DNA of 64,000 bases from NCBI GenBank assembly GCA_030248295.1, contig JASANH010001723.1, forward strand, positions 620,001 to 684,000, given 5' to 3'. Numbering within the stretch: the stretch's first letter is position 1; every line of letters begins with the position of its first letter. This DNA comes from Mesodorylaimus sp. YZB2_4 (lineage: Eukaryota > Nematoda > Enoplea > Dorylaimida > Dorylaimidae). A model generated the notes under the pieces. It did not search any database. It had not been told where the DNA came from and saw only the letters and a list, made by a program, of their open reading frames with translations. The position numbers and the translations under genes are program-made. Positions 34,654 through 46,495 of this stretch are shown one piece after another.

Positions 34654-37600
34654 TCAGTCATCACCACTAGACGAGACCCCAGGCTTCGGTCGCAATATTT
34701 CTTTCAGTTCATTCTCAGCCGCCAGTTTCGGTCGTACATTAGTCGCTGGTGGTGCGGGGTTAGTCTTGTACTTGGCCCCAGTACCCGCAGGTCCACCGCC
34801 TTCCAGCCCGCTATCACTTCCACTTTTGGCGTGTTGCATGGTCTTCACGACTGGCGTGATTTGCTTGTTCGCTTGATTATGTTGGCCTTGCTTATTCTGG
34901 ACCGCCGACAAGGCTCGGACTCCGCCAGCACGATTGTGAGGCGACTCGAAATCCGTCAGGGTCCTGGTAGGATCATTCGCAATTTCAACGGGCGTATTCA
35001 GTCCATCCATCGCCATAGTCAGTATACTATTGTTACTTTCTGACGAGACATTGATATGATAGGGTGGAGTCGAGCCTGCGTCCCCACAATTCCCTGTCCC
35101 GTCGGCGAACAGAGTATTGATGCTATCAGTGCCCTTCAAGATGCGACCGAGATGACGTAGGGAAGTGACTGACTGATACACCTCGTCTTCTGTCGGCAAC
35201 CCGAGTGCATCCAAACGGTTCGAAAGAGCTTCTATAATGGAACCATTCCCAACTTCACTCCCACAACAATTAGGAGCACAGAAAGCTAGCCCTGGATTTC
35301 TTACCTGCAACACCGACTAATTGATCAGCAACCACGTGCGATGCTTGTTCCACGTCACTTAATCTCATTTGGAGACAGCTGATCTGTTCTTTCAGTAACT
35401 CCACTTCCTGAAACAATATTCATACATATATCTGGCAGGTCTGTCTTTTAACAGCCTCAAGTCATATTACTGGTGCTCCGCTGTCGTGAGAAAGTGCCTG
35501 AAAGAGATTAGCAGAAACGTAAGCATACTTCTAGCGTTAATTAGCTGAGGTCTAACAAGCTGGAGGCAACAGCAAGCAAAATAAACTCCCACGAGTCTTG
35601 TCTGAACTTACTTCTTCGGTAAGCAAACTTCCTTTTCTGTTAGCGATTCCCCCAGCCTTGTTCAGTTTTCCTGGACTCATTGGTCTGCTGGCACCGCTCG
35701 CTGGAACTCCATTAGTCCGTTGCTGCGGTTGAATACGTTGTCCCTGGTACGACAGTGGGCGTTGCTGTTGTTGCTGTGATCGGTGACGAGAATTCGACTT
35801 TTTAAGATCGACCGTATTTACAACTGGGATTTCAACACGAGATGGCAACGCGCCTGAAAACCAAGTCCACAAAATCAAGTCCTAAATAGCACCATTCAAA
35901 CACACTTACCACTCGGTTCCAAAATGTCAGCAACAACTGCACCAGCCTTATTCAACTTTTGGATCGTCAATCCGAGAGTTTTGTTGACCGATACGCCAAA
36001 AATAGACTGATCCTCAGAAACGGCATTCGGCGGTGTCTTGTTCGCCATAATCTCCGCATGACGTTGCATATTCGGATGCGGACGTCCTGCGACCGTGATC
36101 GTGGAAAAATTCGTTTGCATGGAAGAAATCAATGGTTTCGGATATTTCTAGAAAACTAGGCAAATAAAATGCATGGACCACGAATTGGAAACATAAGAAC
36201 TTACTTGAGGATTCTGCAAATACAATGCCACTGCCAACAGTCGATTTACGTCAGTGACAGGTGGATACCGCATGAGATAATGCAAACAACCTGTATAATC
36301 GCAGTCTAATAACAAGTCTCTAATGAAAACCAACATCGCAACGAAAATATAATCGACCAAAGCGAACGGGGTTCCATCGGCGAATATAGCGTCCCATAGA
36401 AACAATAAATCTTGGATAGGGAATTCTCGACCAAAAAGCAAACGTAGCCAACGGCTAAAAAAACCTGACTGAACTTTTCCATTTATCTCCCTATTTTTTT
36501 AAATTAAAAACCACTTACATTCCATAAATTTGAGGCGGGATGTCCAACTTTTCCAAGTGATGATATAATTGCGGGTCGGAATGTTTAACCAATGTGTCAC
36601 CAATCCAATTTAATTTTCGAACCAAGACGCTACTCTGGCAAATATCTTGAGCCCGTGCAAATGGTTCAGACATCAGACGTTGATAAGCGTCGGCCGACGA
36701 TGCCCTCTTCGACTTCTTCTGATCCTCCACCGGCTGTGCTTGTTGCGGATGTTGCTCCTCCGCGAAATAATACCACGGTTGAATGATCAGCATAATTTGT
36801 GTAAACATTTCGCTAAAAAGGGAGACTGCTTTCGCATAATGCACATTTTCCTACGGGACCTACAGTATGAACCCTCAGTGAAATTGAGGAGATAGCCCCT
36901 GAACACGAGAAAAAAACTTACTAAGCATCGTGCTCTAAATGATTTTCGTCCGTCAAAAGCGTGAGCAATTTTCTGAAACAAAACTTACTGTAGCTGCAAA
37001 TTTGATGAAATGGTTGTGGGCTTACCTCGACTCAGAATCCAGAATGTCAAAACCGCCTTCTTTGGAAGCATGTTCGAATGTCTCGTGATCAAAGAATAAA
37101 ACAAATATTAAAGGCCCCAAAATTTCATGCATGCCCTGAAACGAGATAATAACGTCATGTGCTGGAGAATCACTTCTACGCTACTAGCTGTACCTGCTTG
37201 TAGCTAATATGAGGATTTTCCCGGGCATATAAAAATAAGATTTCGATCATCATTTCTCGTACACTTGGTGATTGAAAATACTCAAGTTCCGGGAATCTGA
37301 AGTATCAAAGAAGCCATAAATAGGGGCAGCAAAAATAATAAAGTAAATCCTTACGTTCTCTCCACATCTTGCTTCACGCATGCCTTGAGCTCAGCATCTT
37401 CAAAGTATTGTTGCCATGGATTCTAAAAACCATAAAAACATTTATGAGGAGCAATGATTATACGCATTAGGGTTATTCCCCACCTTGGCATCTAGAGACA
37501 ACGGATTGTTATACTGTAAGTCATTCGGCGCGCCAGAGGAACGATGCGGGTCGATGTCGTGCTGAAAACATTAAAAAAGTTTTGGTGTTACTCTCGCAAA

Positions 37601-38542
37601 GGACTTTTATCTATCAAGTCGAGATATTTTAGGAAGATTTTATGCCGGTGCTGCATTTAGAAGAGTTTCCCATATCAAATGGAGCCCTTAGTTTGTTATC
37701 AGCTTTTAAAATCAAGGTCTGAGTTTGGTTGGGTTACTAACACTCTGCCTTGACAGAATCTAGCACATACTGTATACGTAACTACATCATTTAAAGAGAA
37801 GATCAGTAGTGATAAGTCATTTTTGTGGTGAACCGATCGCAGTATTGTACTCCTCTACCCGTTCCAGATTACACTTTACCTTATTTCCTGTTCTTGCTCT
37901 TGGTGACGGAAGCTGTACGTACGTATATGCTACATTTTTTGGAGCCTGTAGGCGTAGGCGTAAGTTACCCAGTCAGACCTTGACTTTCAATGCTGGTCAG
38001 AAATAAGAGGGCTTGTTGCGATGGCCTATTACGGAGGGGACTGCAGTCAGTGTCAAACTGCTGCCCCTACCGAAAAAAGGACACCCTGCGGCGCCGGAAC
38101 TTAAAAAATTGCGAAATAAATGAGCAAACGTAGGTTCAATAAAAGAAATCAAAGGAGACAATACTTACCCGACGCCTTAAATCGTTAAATCGTGCCCTCC
38201 ATTTTATCACAGCTTCAGTCCATAGCGATTTCTCAGGCGGGAGGCAGTTAAGTAGTAACTAAACGTAAAGCCAAGACCATGCACCGCACACTGTCTTTGA
38301 ATCTTTCAACAAAAACACTCACTCTCCAACAAATACTCCGAAACCGGGATCCTTGCAACCGTCCTTCTATACAAACACGTTTTAAATTATCTAGCTGAAC
38401 GACATCAGATGATCCATTGAACAACAAATTCCATTCGTTACTGAAAAGTTGAATCATCGATGTCATACTAGTTATTCCCCTAAAAAATATGATGTACATG
38501 CTCTACCACTCACCAATACGTAGATATTGAACTCTGCGCCAT
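34654..38542 (-). CDS. TBC1D5: TBC1D5, Rab7 GTPase-activating protein, 796 aa
   Basis: Fifteen exons: 38514-38542, 38323-38479, 38169-38231, 37484-37561, 37355-37422, 37194-37296, 37026-37135, 36922-36972, 36519-36812, 36205-36454, 35910-36147, 35612-35853, 35471-35497, 35305-35407 and 34654-35231. They sum to 797 codons, against 795 residues in human. The TBC domain spans roughly residues 40-390: SRFRSICWR (catalytic Arg-finger region), ERTFPELEYFQ, YKQGMHEILGPLIFVLF (Gln finger), PPQIYGIRWLRLLFGREFP and LVDYIFVAMLVFIRDLL. A low-complexity Gln/Ser/Pro linker follows, then a coiled coil (EVELLKEQISCLQMRLSDVE) where the human protein has one, then a Gly/Pro-rich tail. TBC1D5 inactivates Rab7 and binds retromer and LC3, guiding endosome and autophagosome traffic. 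Intron 1 would be only 34 nt (38480-38513), extremely short; if wrong, translation starts at Met 38466. Intron 3 (607 nt) is the longest. Confidence 0.92.
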
Positions 38543-38922
38543 AAAATTAAATGCAAATATAAGTTATCTGACCAAAATTTACAAAATGTAAAACCAAACG
38601 TAGAAAGTCTGCTGCTACCCCGTCCTTTTAGATCTCCGTATAGAAAATTTGCATAGCTCTACCAACCTTTCCTTTTTCCTTTTTTTGAGCACAAGGATTA
38701 TCGTCGTTGTTATAAGCAGCATTTTAAGTAAACAGCGGGAAATTCAAATACTGACGTAGGCAATTCCTCATAAAGACAAATGGGCAAGATGAATGCGACA
38801 GCTGCGATGTCAGGCGATGTTTTGCTGTTTCCTAACTCTTGGAGAAGATATGCGTTGGCGAGGAGCTTCAAAATCTGTTAGTGTGTGGAAGGAGAAAGCA
38901 TTCGAGGATCCAGTGACGCGCC
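38543..38922. other. divergent promoter region
   Basis: 380 nt between TBC1D5 (-) and the CPG4-like gene (+). It may serve both genes. No TATA box in a suitable position was seen. Confidence 0.4.
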
Positions 38923-41388
38923 ATGAAGTTAGGCTATGTGTGTGGAGTACTGGCCATTTTCACAGGTAAGCAAAGATAACCTGCAGATAAGATATACTGA
39001 TAACTTATCCTCGTAGTGGTCGCGTGTGCGTTGAGCGAGGAGGAGGTGGAGACGGAGGCAGTCTTGCGGGAACTTTTGTTGTCGGAGTACCATGGTCGCT
39101 ATGTCAGGTGAGCACGTGCCCCGCGCTTTCACTGATCCAATGGTGAACATCTTGATCTCACAATCAGGCAAACACCTAGCGTGGATACGTGCGTTCTGGG
39201 CTGTATTATTGGAGCGGTTAGAAATGTAGGTCTGGGCAACATCAGGCCGGCCTCGTGGTCCTGGAATCTATCCGATCTGTTCCAGTCTGCCATATTGAGG
39301 ACGTACTGCGAGTAAGCAGTGATGTGTAGGTCTGCTTCGTCGTGATGTAGAATGTTCCATTTCAGTGCCTATGTCGAAGCTAACAACTGTATCAGATCGT
39401 GTTCGATCAGTGGCACCAAACTCCTCGTCAGTGCCTTGATGGGAGTGCCAGGATTGTTATGCACGGGTAAGTGGCCTTGCGCACACTCCCAATACGTAGG
39501 CAGGCCGACGATGTATGAACTTTACACTTAGTATTGGTATCAGGGTTAAATTTGCACTCACTCTCTTCCAGTCTGTCCTTTCCAAGAATCGCTTTTTGGC
39601 AGTGCAATGCCAAGTGCAAAGTAGAGTATAGTTCGATGCTGTAATTGGTGCCTCAGTGCATTGCCAGCAGCCATTACACTACAGCTAGTTCAAGGGCATT
39701 CAAAGGGGACTCTGGGCACCCACGGTTGCATGGGCTGATAAGAAATGCCAGTTCTTTCCAAATATTTTTAAATATTCACCTGTTATCACATCTCTTATAC
39801 GCCTACGTAACCGTTCCAGTATTTCCTGCAGCACTAAAAAGAACATGAATGTGCTGTACAGCTTTTGTATAATCCTTGGAGTTGGGACGTGAACACTTTG
39901 TCAAGTGGGTTTTGTGTGCCACTTATACATCACAGATATACTCGTAGGCGCAAGATTCCTTCCTGCATGCACTCTGAAGGAGGGCATGACAGGCAAATTG
40001 CAATGAGCAAGACAGAACATTTGTAACGCCCCCCCCCCACTCCCAAGTCTGCCCGGTTTGAAATTGTTCATGCTGCGGGAATTTATGGTATACTCCGCTC
40101 ATTCATTGTCAGATCTGGCAGGCCAGATGGACATGAATTCGAGAGCGATAGTTCAGCTAAAATAATACCTAATATTGTCATTTTCAGGCAGCTCGAGTGC
40201 AACAGCGTGTCTCCAAAATGCGACCAAGTCGGTGCAAAGTACTTGCGATAACCAGTGCGTTAGTATGAAACCATCATTCGGCATGAGTACCTGGCTGTCT
40301 CTGACGAAAATGAGCAATATTTTTAATGACATGTGCTCGTAAGTTGGAATCAAGCATCGCTCAACAAGAGTTGGGACGTGCTGTATTTCAGGTACTGGGG
40401 CTGCCAGCTGACCTGCGCTAAGCCCCAGGTTGACCGCCAGTGTGGTCAGGAATCGGTTTCGTTGTACAATCGAATCACTGGAATCGGCTTGGATACTTTA
40501 AAAAACGCTCTGAAAACAGCAGGGCTGGCCACGGTCTGCGGTGCAAACGCTACTCGAGTACCTCACACGTACGAGGTACGAACTGATAGGCCCATTGTCG
40601 ACGGGCTAACGGACGGGCCTCGAGGAGGCGGAGATGATTATGATGACGGCAACAATAGCAGGCCTCCCACTGACAGTCAGGAAGGACGGGGCGGTCGAGG
40701 TGGAAGCGATGGAGGACAAGGATGGGGACAGGGCGGTCGAGGTGGAAGCAATGATGGGCAAGGATGGGGACAAGGCGGAGGAGAAAGTAGCATCAGCTTG
40801 GGAGGCCAAGATAGCGCCGCGGGCCAACAGCGTGCCTGGGGCGCACGAACTGGCGCGTCGAGTACGACACAATCGAGTGGTGGAAGAAGCAATTTCGAGA
40901 CGAGCACCAGACGACGTACTGGCAGTCCTATTCGCCGGATCACCACGACCACTGAGGCCGATGCGGACGAGGGAGATCATTTGGGCGACGAAGACTATTG
41001 GAATACTTTGAGCAGTGGAGGTCGAGGCCGAGGCGGCGGTCATGGCATCCATGGCGGCCGCGGTGGCTCCACTACTGATCGCTCGCACGGTGGCAGTGGC
41101 GGGTTTCGAGGAAGCACCAATGAGGACGACGTGCCGCCACCAAGGTCCAGCGGGGCATCCCAAGGCCAGCGTGGATCACTGTCGCTAGACCGAGATGGGC
41201 TGGGAGATTTGAATCAAAAGAGGAGGCCCATGCTCGTGACAACCGCTGAATCTTCGTGGGGTGATTCGTGGTCCCAGGGAGAACGGAATCGTGATGATCG
41301 CCGCGGAGGCGACGCAAACACGCCCACATTGCGGGTTAGGGACACGGATCAGAGGACTGGCGAAGTACACGTCAGATTGGGCGACTGA
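38923..41388 (+). CDS. secreted Cys-rich (CPG4-like) protein with Gly-rich tail, 508 aa
   Basis: Six exons, 38923-38965, 39017-39107, 39168-39311, 39366-39466, 40188-40338 and 40392-41388, give 509 codons in phase. A signal peptide (MKLGYVCGVLAIFTVVACALS) is followed by a helical Cys-rich domain, about residues 50-225, with spaced cysteines (CVLGC, NNCIRSCS, LLCTG, TACLQN, STCDNQC, DMCSYWGCQLTC, RQCGQ, TVCGAN). Its layout recalls the chondroitin proteoglycan 4 domain of nematode eggshell proteins; this is resemblance only. The tail, about 270 residues, is hydrophilic and rich in Gly, Arg, Ser, Asp, with two tandem copies of a 14-residue unit (GGRGGSDGGQGWGQ; 42-nt period near 40687-40770) and several Ser-Gly pairs, possible glycosaminoglycan sites. 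A matrix or eggshell proteoglycan is plausible. Intron 4 (721 nt) is unusually long and carries a poly-C tract. Confidence 0.75.
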
Positions 41389-41857
41389 AGATACAGTAGA
41401 TGTTTGCCATACATAGTTAATATGCGGCTGAGGGTCTAGTTTTGCGCAATCCTCTGAATTTCCAGGCCTGAACTTTGTGGTCGACTATACCAGTGAAGCT
41501 CATAGGATGAAAACGTGTGAGAGATAAGGATTGTCAAGAACGTTTGTGGCCTAGTCGCCAGGAACAGTTTACAGGAGAACATCCACCTCAAGTTTTCCCA
41601 CAGTCACAAAGTATGTACCAACGGACAAAGTGCAGCAACTCTAGGCAGGGGCAAATCTGAATAATTGCCTCTTGATTAAGAAAGGACCACCAAATTTTTC
41701 TTGCGCACAATGGAAAGAACACTAAAATCCCAGCAACTTTCTTTTTACATCAGATCTGCCGTATAAATAAGCAAGCATGCGATAAAAGAAGCAACTCTGG
41801 AAGGCTCAAGGATATCCAAACGAAGTAGGTATATGAGGGAGAAGAGATAGTTAAATG

Positions 41858-41925
41858 AGATGTTTTGCATGGCCGCGAGCACTAAGAGGGACAGGCAGAT
41901 GCCTAAGCCAAGTAAGCCACGGGTT
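41858..41925 (-). repeat. SINE fragment (tRNA-like head)
   Basis: Shares the blocks GGCCGCGAG and GGCAG(A)xGCCTAA with the tRNA-like head of the SINE at 33946-34031, but with an internal deletion. Confidence 0.45.
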
Positions 41926-42103
41926 AGGCCTGTACAATAGCTAGTGGCCTGCGGTATAGGAGAAACACGAACAGCTTCAAGTAAGTTTGTGCTTTTTTAA
42001 AATTGCACCAGAGCATATAATCTCTCGTAGCCAGACTGATTTTTGTCGGACTGCAACCAGACAAGAGTCTCTACTTATCCGATCTCCGTTGAGCGGCCTG
42101 TGG

Positions 42104-42160
42104 TTCATGCTCATGCCCCAGCGTCACCAAACGTAGGTATGCGAACTCGAGGGTGAAGGG
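42104..42160 (-). repeat. SINE fragment (body)
   Basis: Matches the body of the SINE at 33870-33923, including CATCACCAAACG versus CGTCACCAAACG and the shared ACTCGAGGGTGAAGG. It is truncated on the head side. Confidence 0.6.
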
Positions 42161-42396
42161 GGCGTCGAGTGGCCTGCGATTGCCTCGACAGGCGGTCTCA
42201 TCAGACGGTGTGCAGAACAAAGCGAGCTGGGGAAGATGCGGGGACCAAGCATGGTTGAGGAGGGTTACAAAAAGTCCAGACGAAGTCCTCGTGAAGTTCA
42301 AGGAGAGAATTCAAAAACGTTTCTTTCCTAAGCATTTCACTAGCGCATTAGTCCGAGCAGAGATCATCATCACAAGTTCATGCGTTAGTACTGAGA

Positions 42397-44163
42397 TCAT
42401 GGTTCGCGTTCGATCACTGGATTTTCAGGGACGATGACGTCCTTCAGCAAATGAGCCAGGTCTTCGTTCGAGTCAAACAAGGCACGTTCCACGTCCAGAC
42501 GACTGATCACACGGGTACCGCGCCCAGCTTCGTTCAACACGTAAGCCGTCAGCGATTCGATCAAGGCGGACATGAACACGGCGGTTTCGTAGTTCACTTC
42601 GAAGGCATCATACGACTTTTCCATCAGCGCGTCGCGAACCACGCTCACTGGGAAAGCCAAATCGTCGTCCTCGATCTCGTCCGTTTCATCCGAACTTGCT
42701 CCAGGACTGCTGACACTGCGCGTCCAGGAAACGGTGCTGCCGGTCGGAGGCAAGTACGCTTCTTCGATGATAAAACGCACTCGAGATGGACCAGGCCGAT
42801 CGTCCTCGGGCGAAGCTTCTTGCGCGATCAAAGGACTTCGATTAATCGGCACAGCTCGGGGCGATGCTGGGGGGACCTCGTCGGCTTCAATTGGACTTTC
42901 CTCACTCGAGTCGGTGCGGAGCGTCAGACTACGCAGCGGTGTCCCTTCGTCAGTTTGCTCAGCTTGGAGAATCGGGGAGACCAAAAAAGACTGATCGGTC
43001 GCTTGATCGGCAGGCGCCTCTGTTGAAGAGGTTGTCCTGCTGATAAGCTGCTGTGAGCCCCCACGTTCGGTCACAATGTGGCCACGTCTGATAGCCTTGT
43101 TCAATCGTTGAATGGCCCTCGGACTCAGTTCAGCGGGCTCCTGTGGCGGTGCCTGATCGATCGGCGCTTCTGGTTCTGGTTCAGCCGGTTCTTTTTTTCT
43201 TCCGCCGCGTTTCACGACGATGCGTCCTTGCCGGATGGCTTCGTTTAGACCCTGTATCACTTGATCAACGGGACCCGATCCGTCGTCATCAGGTGGCCGT
43301 TGGTCTTGAGCGCCTTGAGGTTCTTCTTGCGCACCTGTACCGCCCGCGGGTGCTACTCCGCTCTCTTGAGTCAACGTAGTGCTTTCTCGCCCAGAGGCCA
43401 GACGATGAAACATGTTTCGGCCCAGTCGCTCGATGATGCTATCGGCGTCTGGTTTCGGAGATGGAGGTGGAGGTGGAGATGGAGACGGAGCGTTCGTGTC
43501 TTCCCAAGCGGTCAATGGTGAGGCGGTACCAGCACCGATTTCTGATTCACTGACCACATTGACTGTAGCAACGCCACCCACGTTTAGGAGGCGATCAGGC
43601 AGTTCCCTTAGGGTGCACATAGCTTGGAACTCGACCTGATCTTCCTCGATTCGACGCACGTACCCTTCCGATCGGAACGCGTATTCTTGGCCCTCGTTCA
43701 TGAACCACAAAACCGATTTTTGCTCCGCCTCCAGACCTTGGTTGTTGGGCGTTGACTGAGCAACGTCGTCCGGCTCATTGCACGTCTTGGCTTGCCGGTC
43801 GCTGTCGTCGTCGTCGGCCTCCTTGCACGTTTTGATCTGAAAGTCGTTGTCGTCATTCTCTTCGATGCACGTCTTCAATTGCGGGTGGTTCTTGTCGTCC
43901 GCGTCCATCGGCTGGGTCATGATTCCAGAGATTCCAGCGCCGGTTGGGTTTCTGTTCATGGCGACCACAGCATCGCCTTCCACGTGGAGCTTCCGCATCG
44001 GCGCACATTTGAGGATGCACCAAGCTTTGAATTGGACACGCTCTTCGCCAGGCACTCGTAGCACCACTCCTTCAGATTGAAACCTGTCTCCTTTCGGGGT
44101 CAGGAACCACAGCCCTTTGCGGTGTTCGCCACCGCGACTAGTCGAGGCCGAATTTTCACCCAT
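42397..44163 (-). CDS. intronless protein with a C-terminal histone H2A fold, 588 aa
   Basis: One exon. The frame extends to 44196 only through a GTG, so the start is the ATG at 44163 (MGENSAST). Residues about 503-578 form an H2A-like histone fold: FPVSVVRDALMEKSYD, then ALIESLTAYVLNEAG, TRVISRLDVERALF and SNEDLAHLL, aligning with H2A FPVGRVHRLL, AVLEYLTAEILELAG, TRIIPRHLQLAI and NDEELNKLL. The acidic-patch Glu in LIE/VLE is kept, the next (LTAE) is Tyr, and the loop before TRVISR is about five residues shorter. The H2A docking tail is missing. The N-terminus has two copies of an unknown module of about 60 residues (18-80 and 152-215; both start LWF, contain SEG and end GAG). Three KTC repeats in an acidic stretch lie between them, and two copies of a basic helix-like unit (LNEAIRQGRIVVKRGG, LNKAIRRGHIVTERGG) lie mid-protein. 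I know no family with this layout; chromatin binding is inference. Confidence 0.8.
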   Translation of the reverse strand: MGENSASTSRGGEHRKGLWFLTPKGDRFQSEGVVLRVPGEERVQFKAWCILKCAPMRKLHVEGDAVVAMNRNPTGAGISGIMTQPMDADDKNHPQLKTCIEENDDNDFQIKTCKEADDDDSDRQAKTCNEPDDVAQSTPNNQGLEAEQKSVLWFMNEGQEYAFRSEGYVRRIEEDQVEFQAMCTLRELPDRLLNVGGVATVNVVSESEIGAGTASPLTAWEDTNAPSPSPPPPPSPKPDADSIIERLGRNMFHRLASGRESTTLTQESGVAPAGGTGAQEEPQGAQDQRPPDDDGSGPVDQVIQGLNEAIRQGRIVVKRGGRKKEPAEPEPEAPIDQAPPQEPAELSPRAIQRLNKAIRRGHIVTERGGSQQLISRTTSSTEAPADQATDQSFLVSPILQAEQTDEGTPLRSLTLRTDSSEESPIEADEVPPASPRAVPINRSPLIAQEASPEDDRPGPSRVRFIIEEAYLPPTGSTVSWTRSVSSPGASSDETDEIEDDDLAFPVSVVRDALMEKSYDAFEVNYETAVFMSALIESLTAYVLNEAGRGTRVISRLDVERALFDSNEDLAHLLKDVIVPENPVIEREP

Positions 44164-44929
44164 GGTCCAAGATCGCGTCCAGGAATACGTCGCCACGCAA
44201 CCGTGCAGTGTTAACTGTGAACAAAGAATAAGTTTCTGTGGGCACCAGTTTGATAGCGGAATGGATTGTAAAGCATGTTATAGGATACATATGAGAAGGC
44301 GCTCGTCTAACCGTAGCTCAAGACCACGAAGGCTATCGTTCTCCCGTTTAAATGCATATAATTCACAACAGGCCAACGGTCTGCGTGTCTCTGGTGTCAA
44401 ATGTACTGCGCTACCTGGCCACACGCTTGCACCATGCTCACACTGTTCTTGTTGATTCACTGCAGCTGTTTTCTCAGCCGCCCACCCACAATCCATTGTC
44501 CATCTGATCGTGAATAATGAGTACGAGACTGCCTTGTCATTGGATTAAAGACTTCAGTTTCTCCTGAAGACATTCTCACTTGTGGCTGTAGGAAAACAGT
44601 CGCAAGAAATAGTCACAAGAAATCTCCCAAGATGGGTTTGGTGTATGTACATACACCAATAAATTTGCTGGTAATAAATTGAGAATATGTGAACGAATAT
44701 AAATGATGTGGAAAGAGTTTCCATGGTCAGGCCATGTTCTATTAGATGTGGAGGTATTATTGCTGAGGAAAATTAGAGCTAATAACAACCTTATAAAACT
44801 TGCGGATCCTAAGTGTTCAGTTTCAGTTTCTGATGGAATGCTCCGAGGATAAAAAAGTTAAGACCACTCGAGCATGAGCTAGTTCTCCTCACGAATAAGG
44901 AGTACGGTTGGTAAAAATACTTGATTTGA

Positions 44930-45045
44930 ATGCGTATGCGTATGCGTATACGCAAAGTCTCTCGAATGCGTATGCGTATTGCGTAATACGCAAATTGCGT
45001 ACTACACAAAGTATGCATACAAGTTTGCGTATTGCGTATTTTTTA
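44930..45045. repeat. GTATGC/TGCGTA hexamer array, copy 1
   Basis: Irregular hexamer repeats (ATGCGTATGCGTATGCGTAT, then TACGCA) broken by short spacers and turning into the inverted sequence GCGTAATACGCAAA. This makes the array partly palindromic. It is preceded by CCTCACGAATAAGG. It is related in order and sequence to 46339-46495. Confidence 0.8.
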
Positions 45046-46338
45046 TGGTCGGTTTCTAGCCCCATACTGTAACTAATTATGCATCCGTGGCTAAAATTGT
45101 CAGCGACCATAGCAGCTGCAAGATCATTTTGACATGGCAGTACATTTAGCTGCCGCTTATAGCCAGCTTTAAAAGTTCAACCGGAAAAATTCCTGTCAGC
45201 CGATCATGGATTCTTTCCGAGTACTCTCAGCTCCCATCCAATCAATGCCTTAATTGCCATGAATAGTTCCAGCGCGGTACTTTTTTGAAACACTTGTTCA
45301 GCACTGGCGGAACATGCCATATCCACGGGGGCACAAGGTGATATTTAGCTATATATAATACAAAAAACCTAGCACAGACTTTGGCTTTGAGGCCGCAGAC
45401 CTGAATGACTGATAAGTTTCTTTGACATAACATTCTAGTCCAGCGTTTGGAGGCTTGCAGTGCAGCGGCCACACGCTCACAAAACATTCCTAAGACTCAC
45501 AAGAAGACTGCTAAGACTTTCCAGTTTTCCTGCACAAATTTCGGATAAGAACACTTGCTGTACATCAGATAAGAATTATTAAGAATGACAGGGTTTTTAG
45601 AATGTCTTCTAGGAATTCTTGCCGAAATTCCTATTGGATTAGAAAAACATTTTTTTTCCAGCATTCCATATTATACAGTATATACTGCTCTGTAGAAACG
45701 CAGTTCACCTGGCTGCCCGATCGTGTGAAGAAACAGACGCTTCGTATGGGCATTTTGCTCATGCAGTTTGGGAGGATCTTCATTGAAAAACCTCAGAACT
45801 CCTAATAAGTAAATCACGGAGAAGAAACCTTGCGGATTCGAATACAAATTCTTTTACCCATTCTTCTTGGTACCCTACATGTACATGAGAAATCCTTACC
45901 GAGGGGGCTAAATAAATTAGCGTAGTACAGGATCGCTTCAAACTATCATACTCACTCCTTACCGTGGACCCTGGATAGAGACCGCAGCATGCAAAGTTGC
46001 ACAAAAACCTTCTCTTTATGCTAGGGGCTTTATGAGGCTTTTATGAGAGCTTTATGGCGACATGCAGAAGAATCATAAACGTCAAAACAAGAAGTTTAAA
46101 GGAGATAGATGTGGCAGAAGGATTATGTACAGTATGGTAGCTTTTCCTTCTACGAGCAAGCCAGCTTAAACTAGAAATGAGGCATGACTCAAACACGCAG
46201 ATGCCTTACAGACAATAACTCTGATCATGAGACAAGAAATATGGACTAATAAGAGGATGTGAGCATATTGTCTCCATCTATCTTCGCCATTGTTTCGAAA
46301 AAATTCGCGGCTTTTTATGATTTAGCTCAAGCTGCTTT

Positions 46339-46495
46339 TATCGGCGTACGCATTGTATGTATTGCGTACCAGCCAGTTTGCGTATGCGTACATGCGTACA
46401 TCGGTTAGAATGCGTATGCGTATGCGTTTGCGTATACGCATCCAAATTTCAATGCGTAATACGCAAACTTTGCGTATGCGTATTTTGTACGCAAC
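46339..46495. repeat. GTATGC/TGCGTA hexamer array, copy 2
   Basis: Same hexamers and the same internal order as copy 1 (array, TATACGCA, spacer, AATGCGTAATACGCAAA), longer by about 40 nt. CCTCACGAATG follows within 25 nt, so the flanks are related too and this is a second copy of one repeat family rather than chance microsatellite growth. Confidence 0.8.

Larger units (their letters stand above)
41389..42396. other. convergent intergenic region with SINE fragments
   Basis: Between the CPG4-like gene (+) and the H2A-fold gene (-). Two SINE fragments lie at about 41858-41925 and 42104-42160. No gene was seen. Confidence 0.45.

Noticed and set aside
44161..44196. A start 11 codons upstream for the H2A-fold protein.
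   Set aside because: That codon is GTG; the first ATG is at 44163. The same reasoning moved the starts of KLHL10 (GTG at 19601) and the P/Q-rich protein (TTG at 20917).
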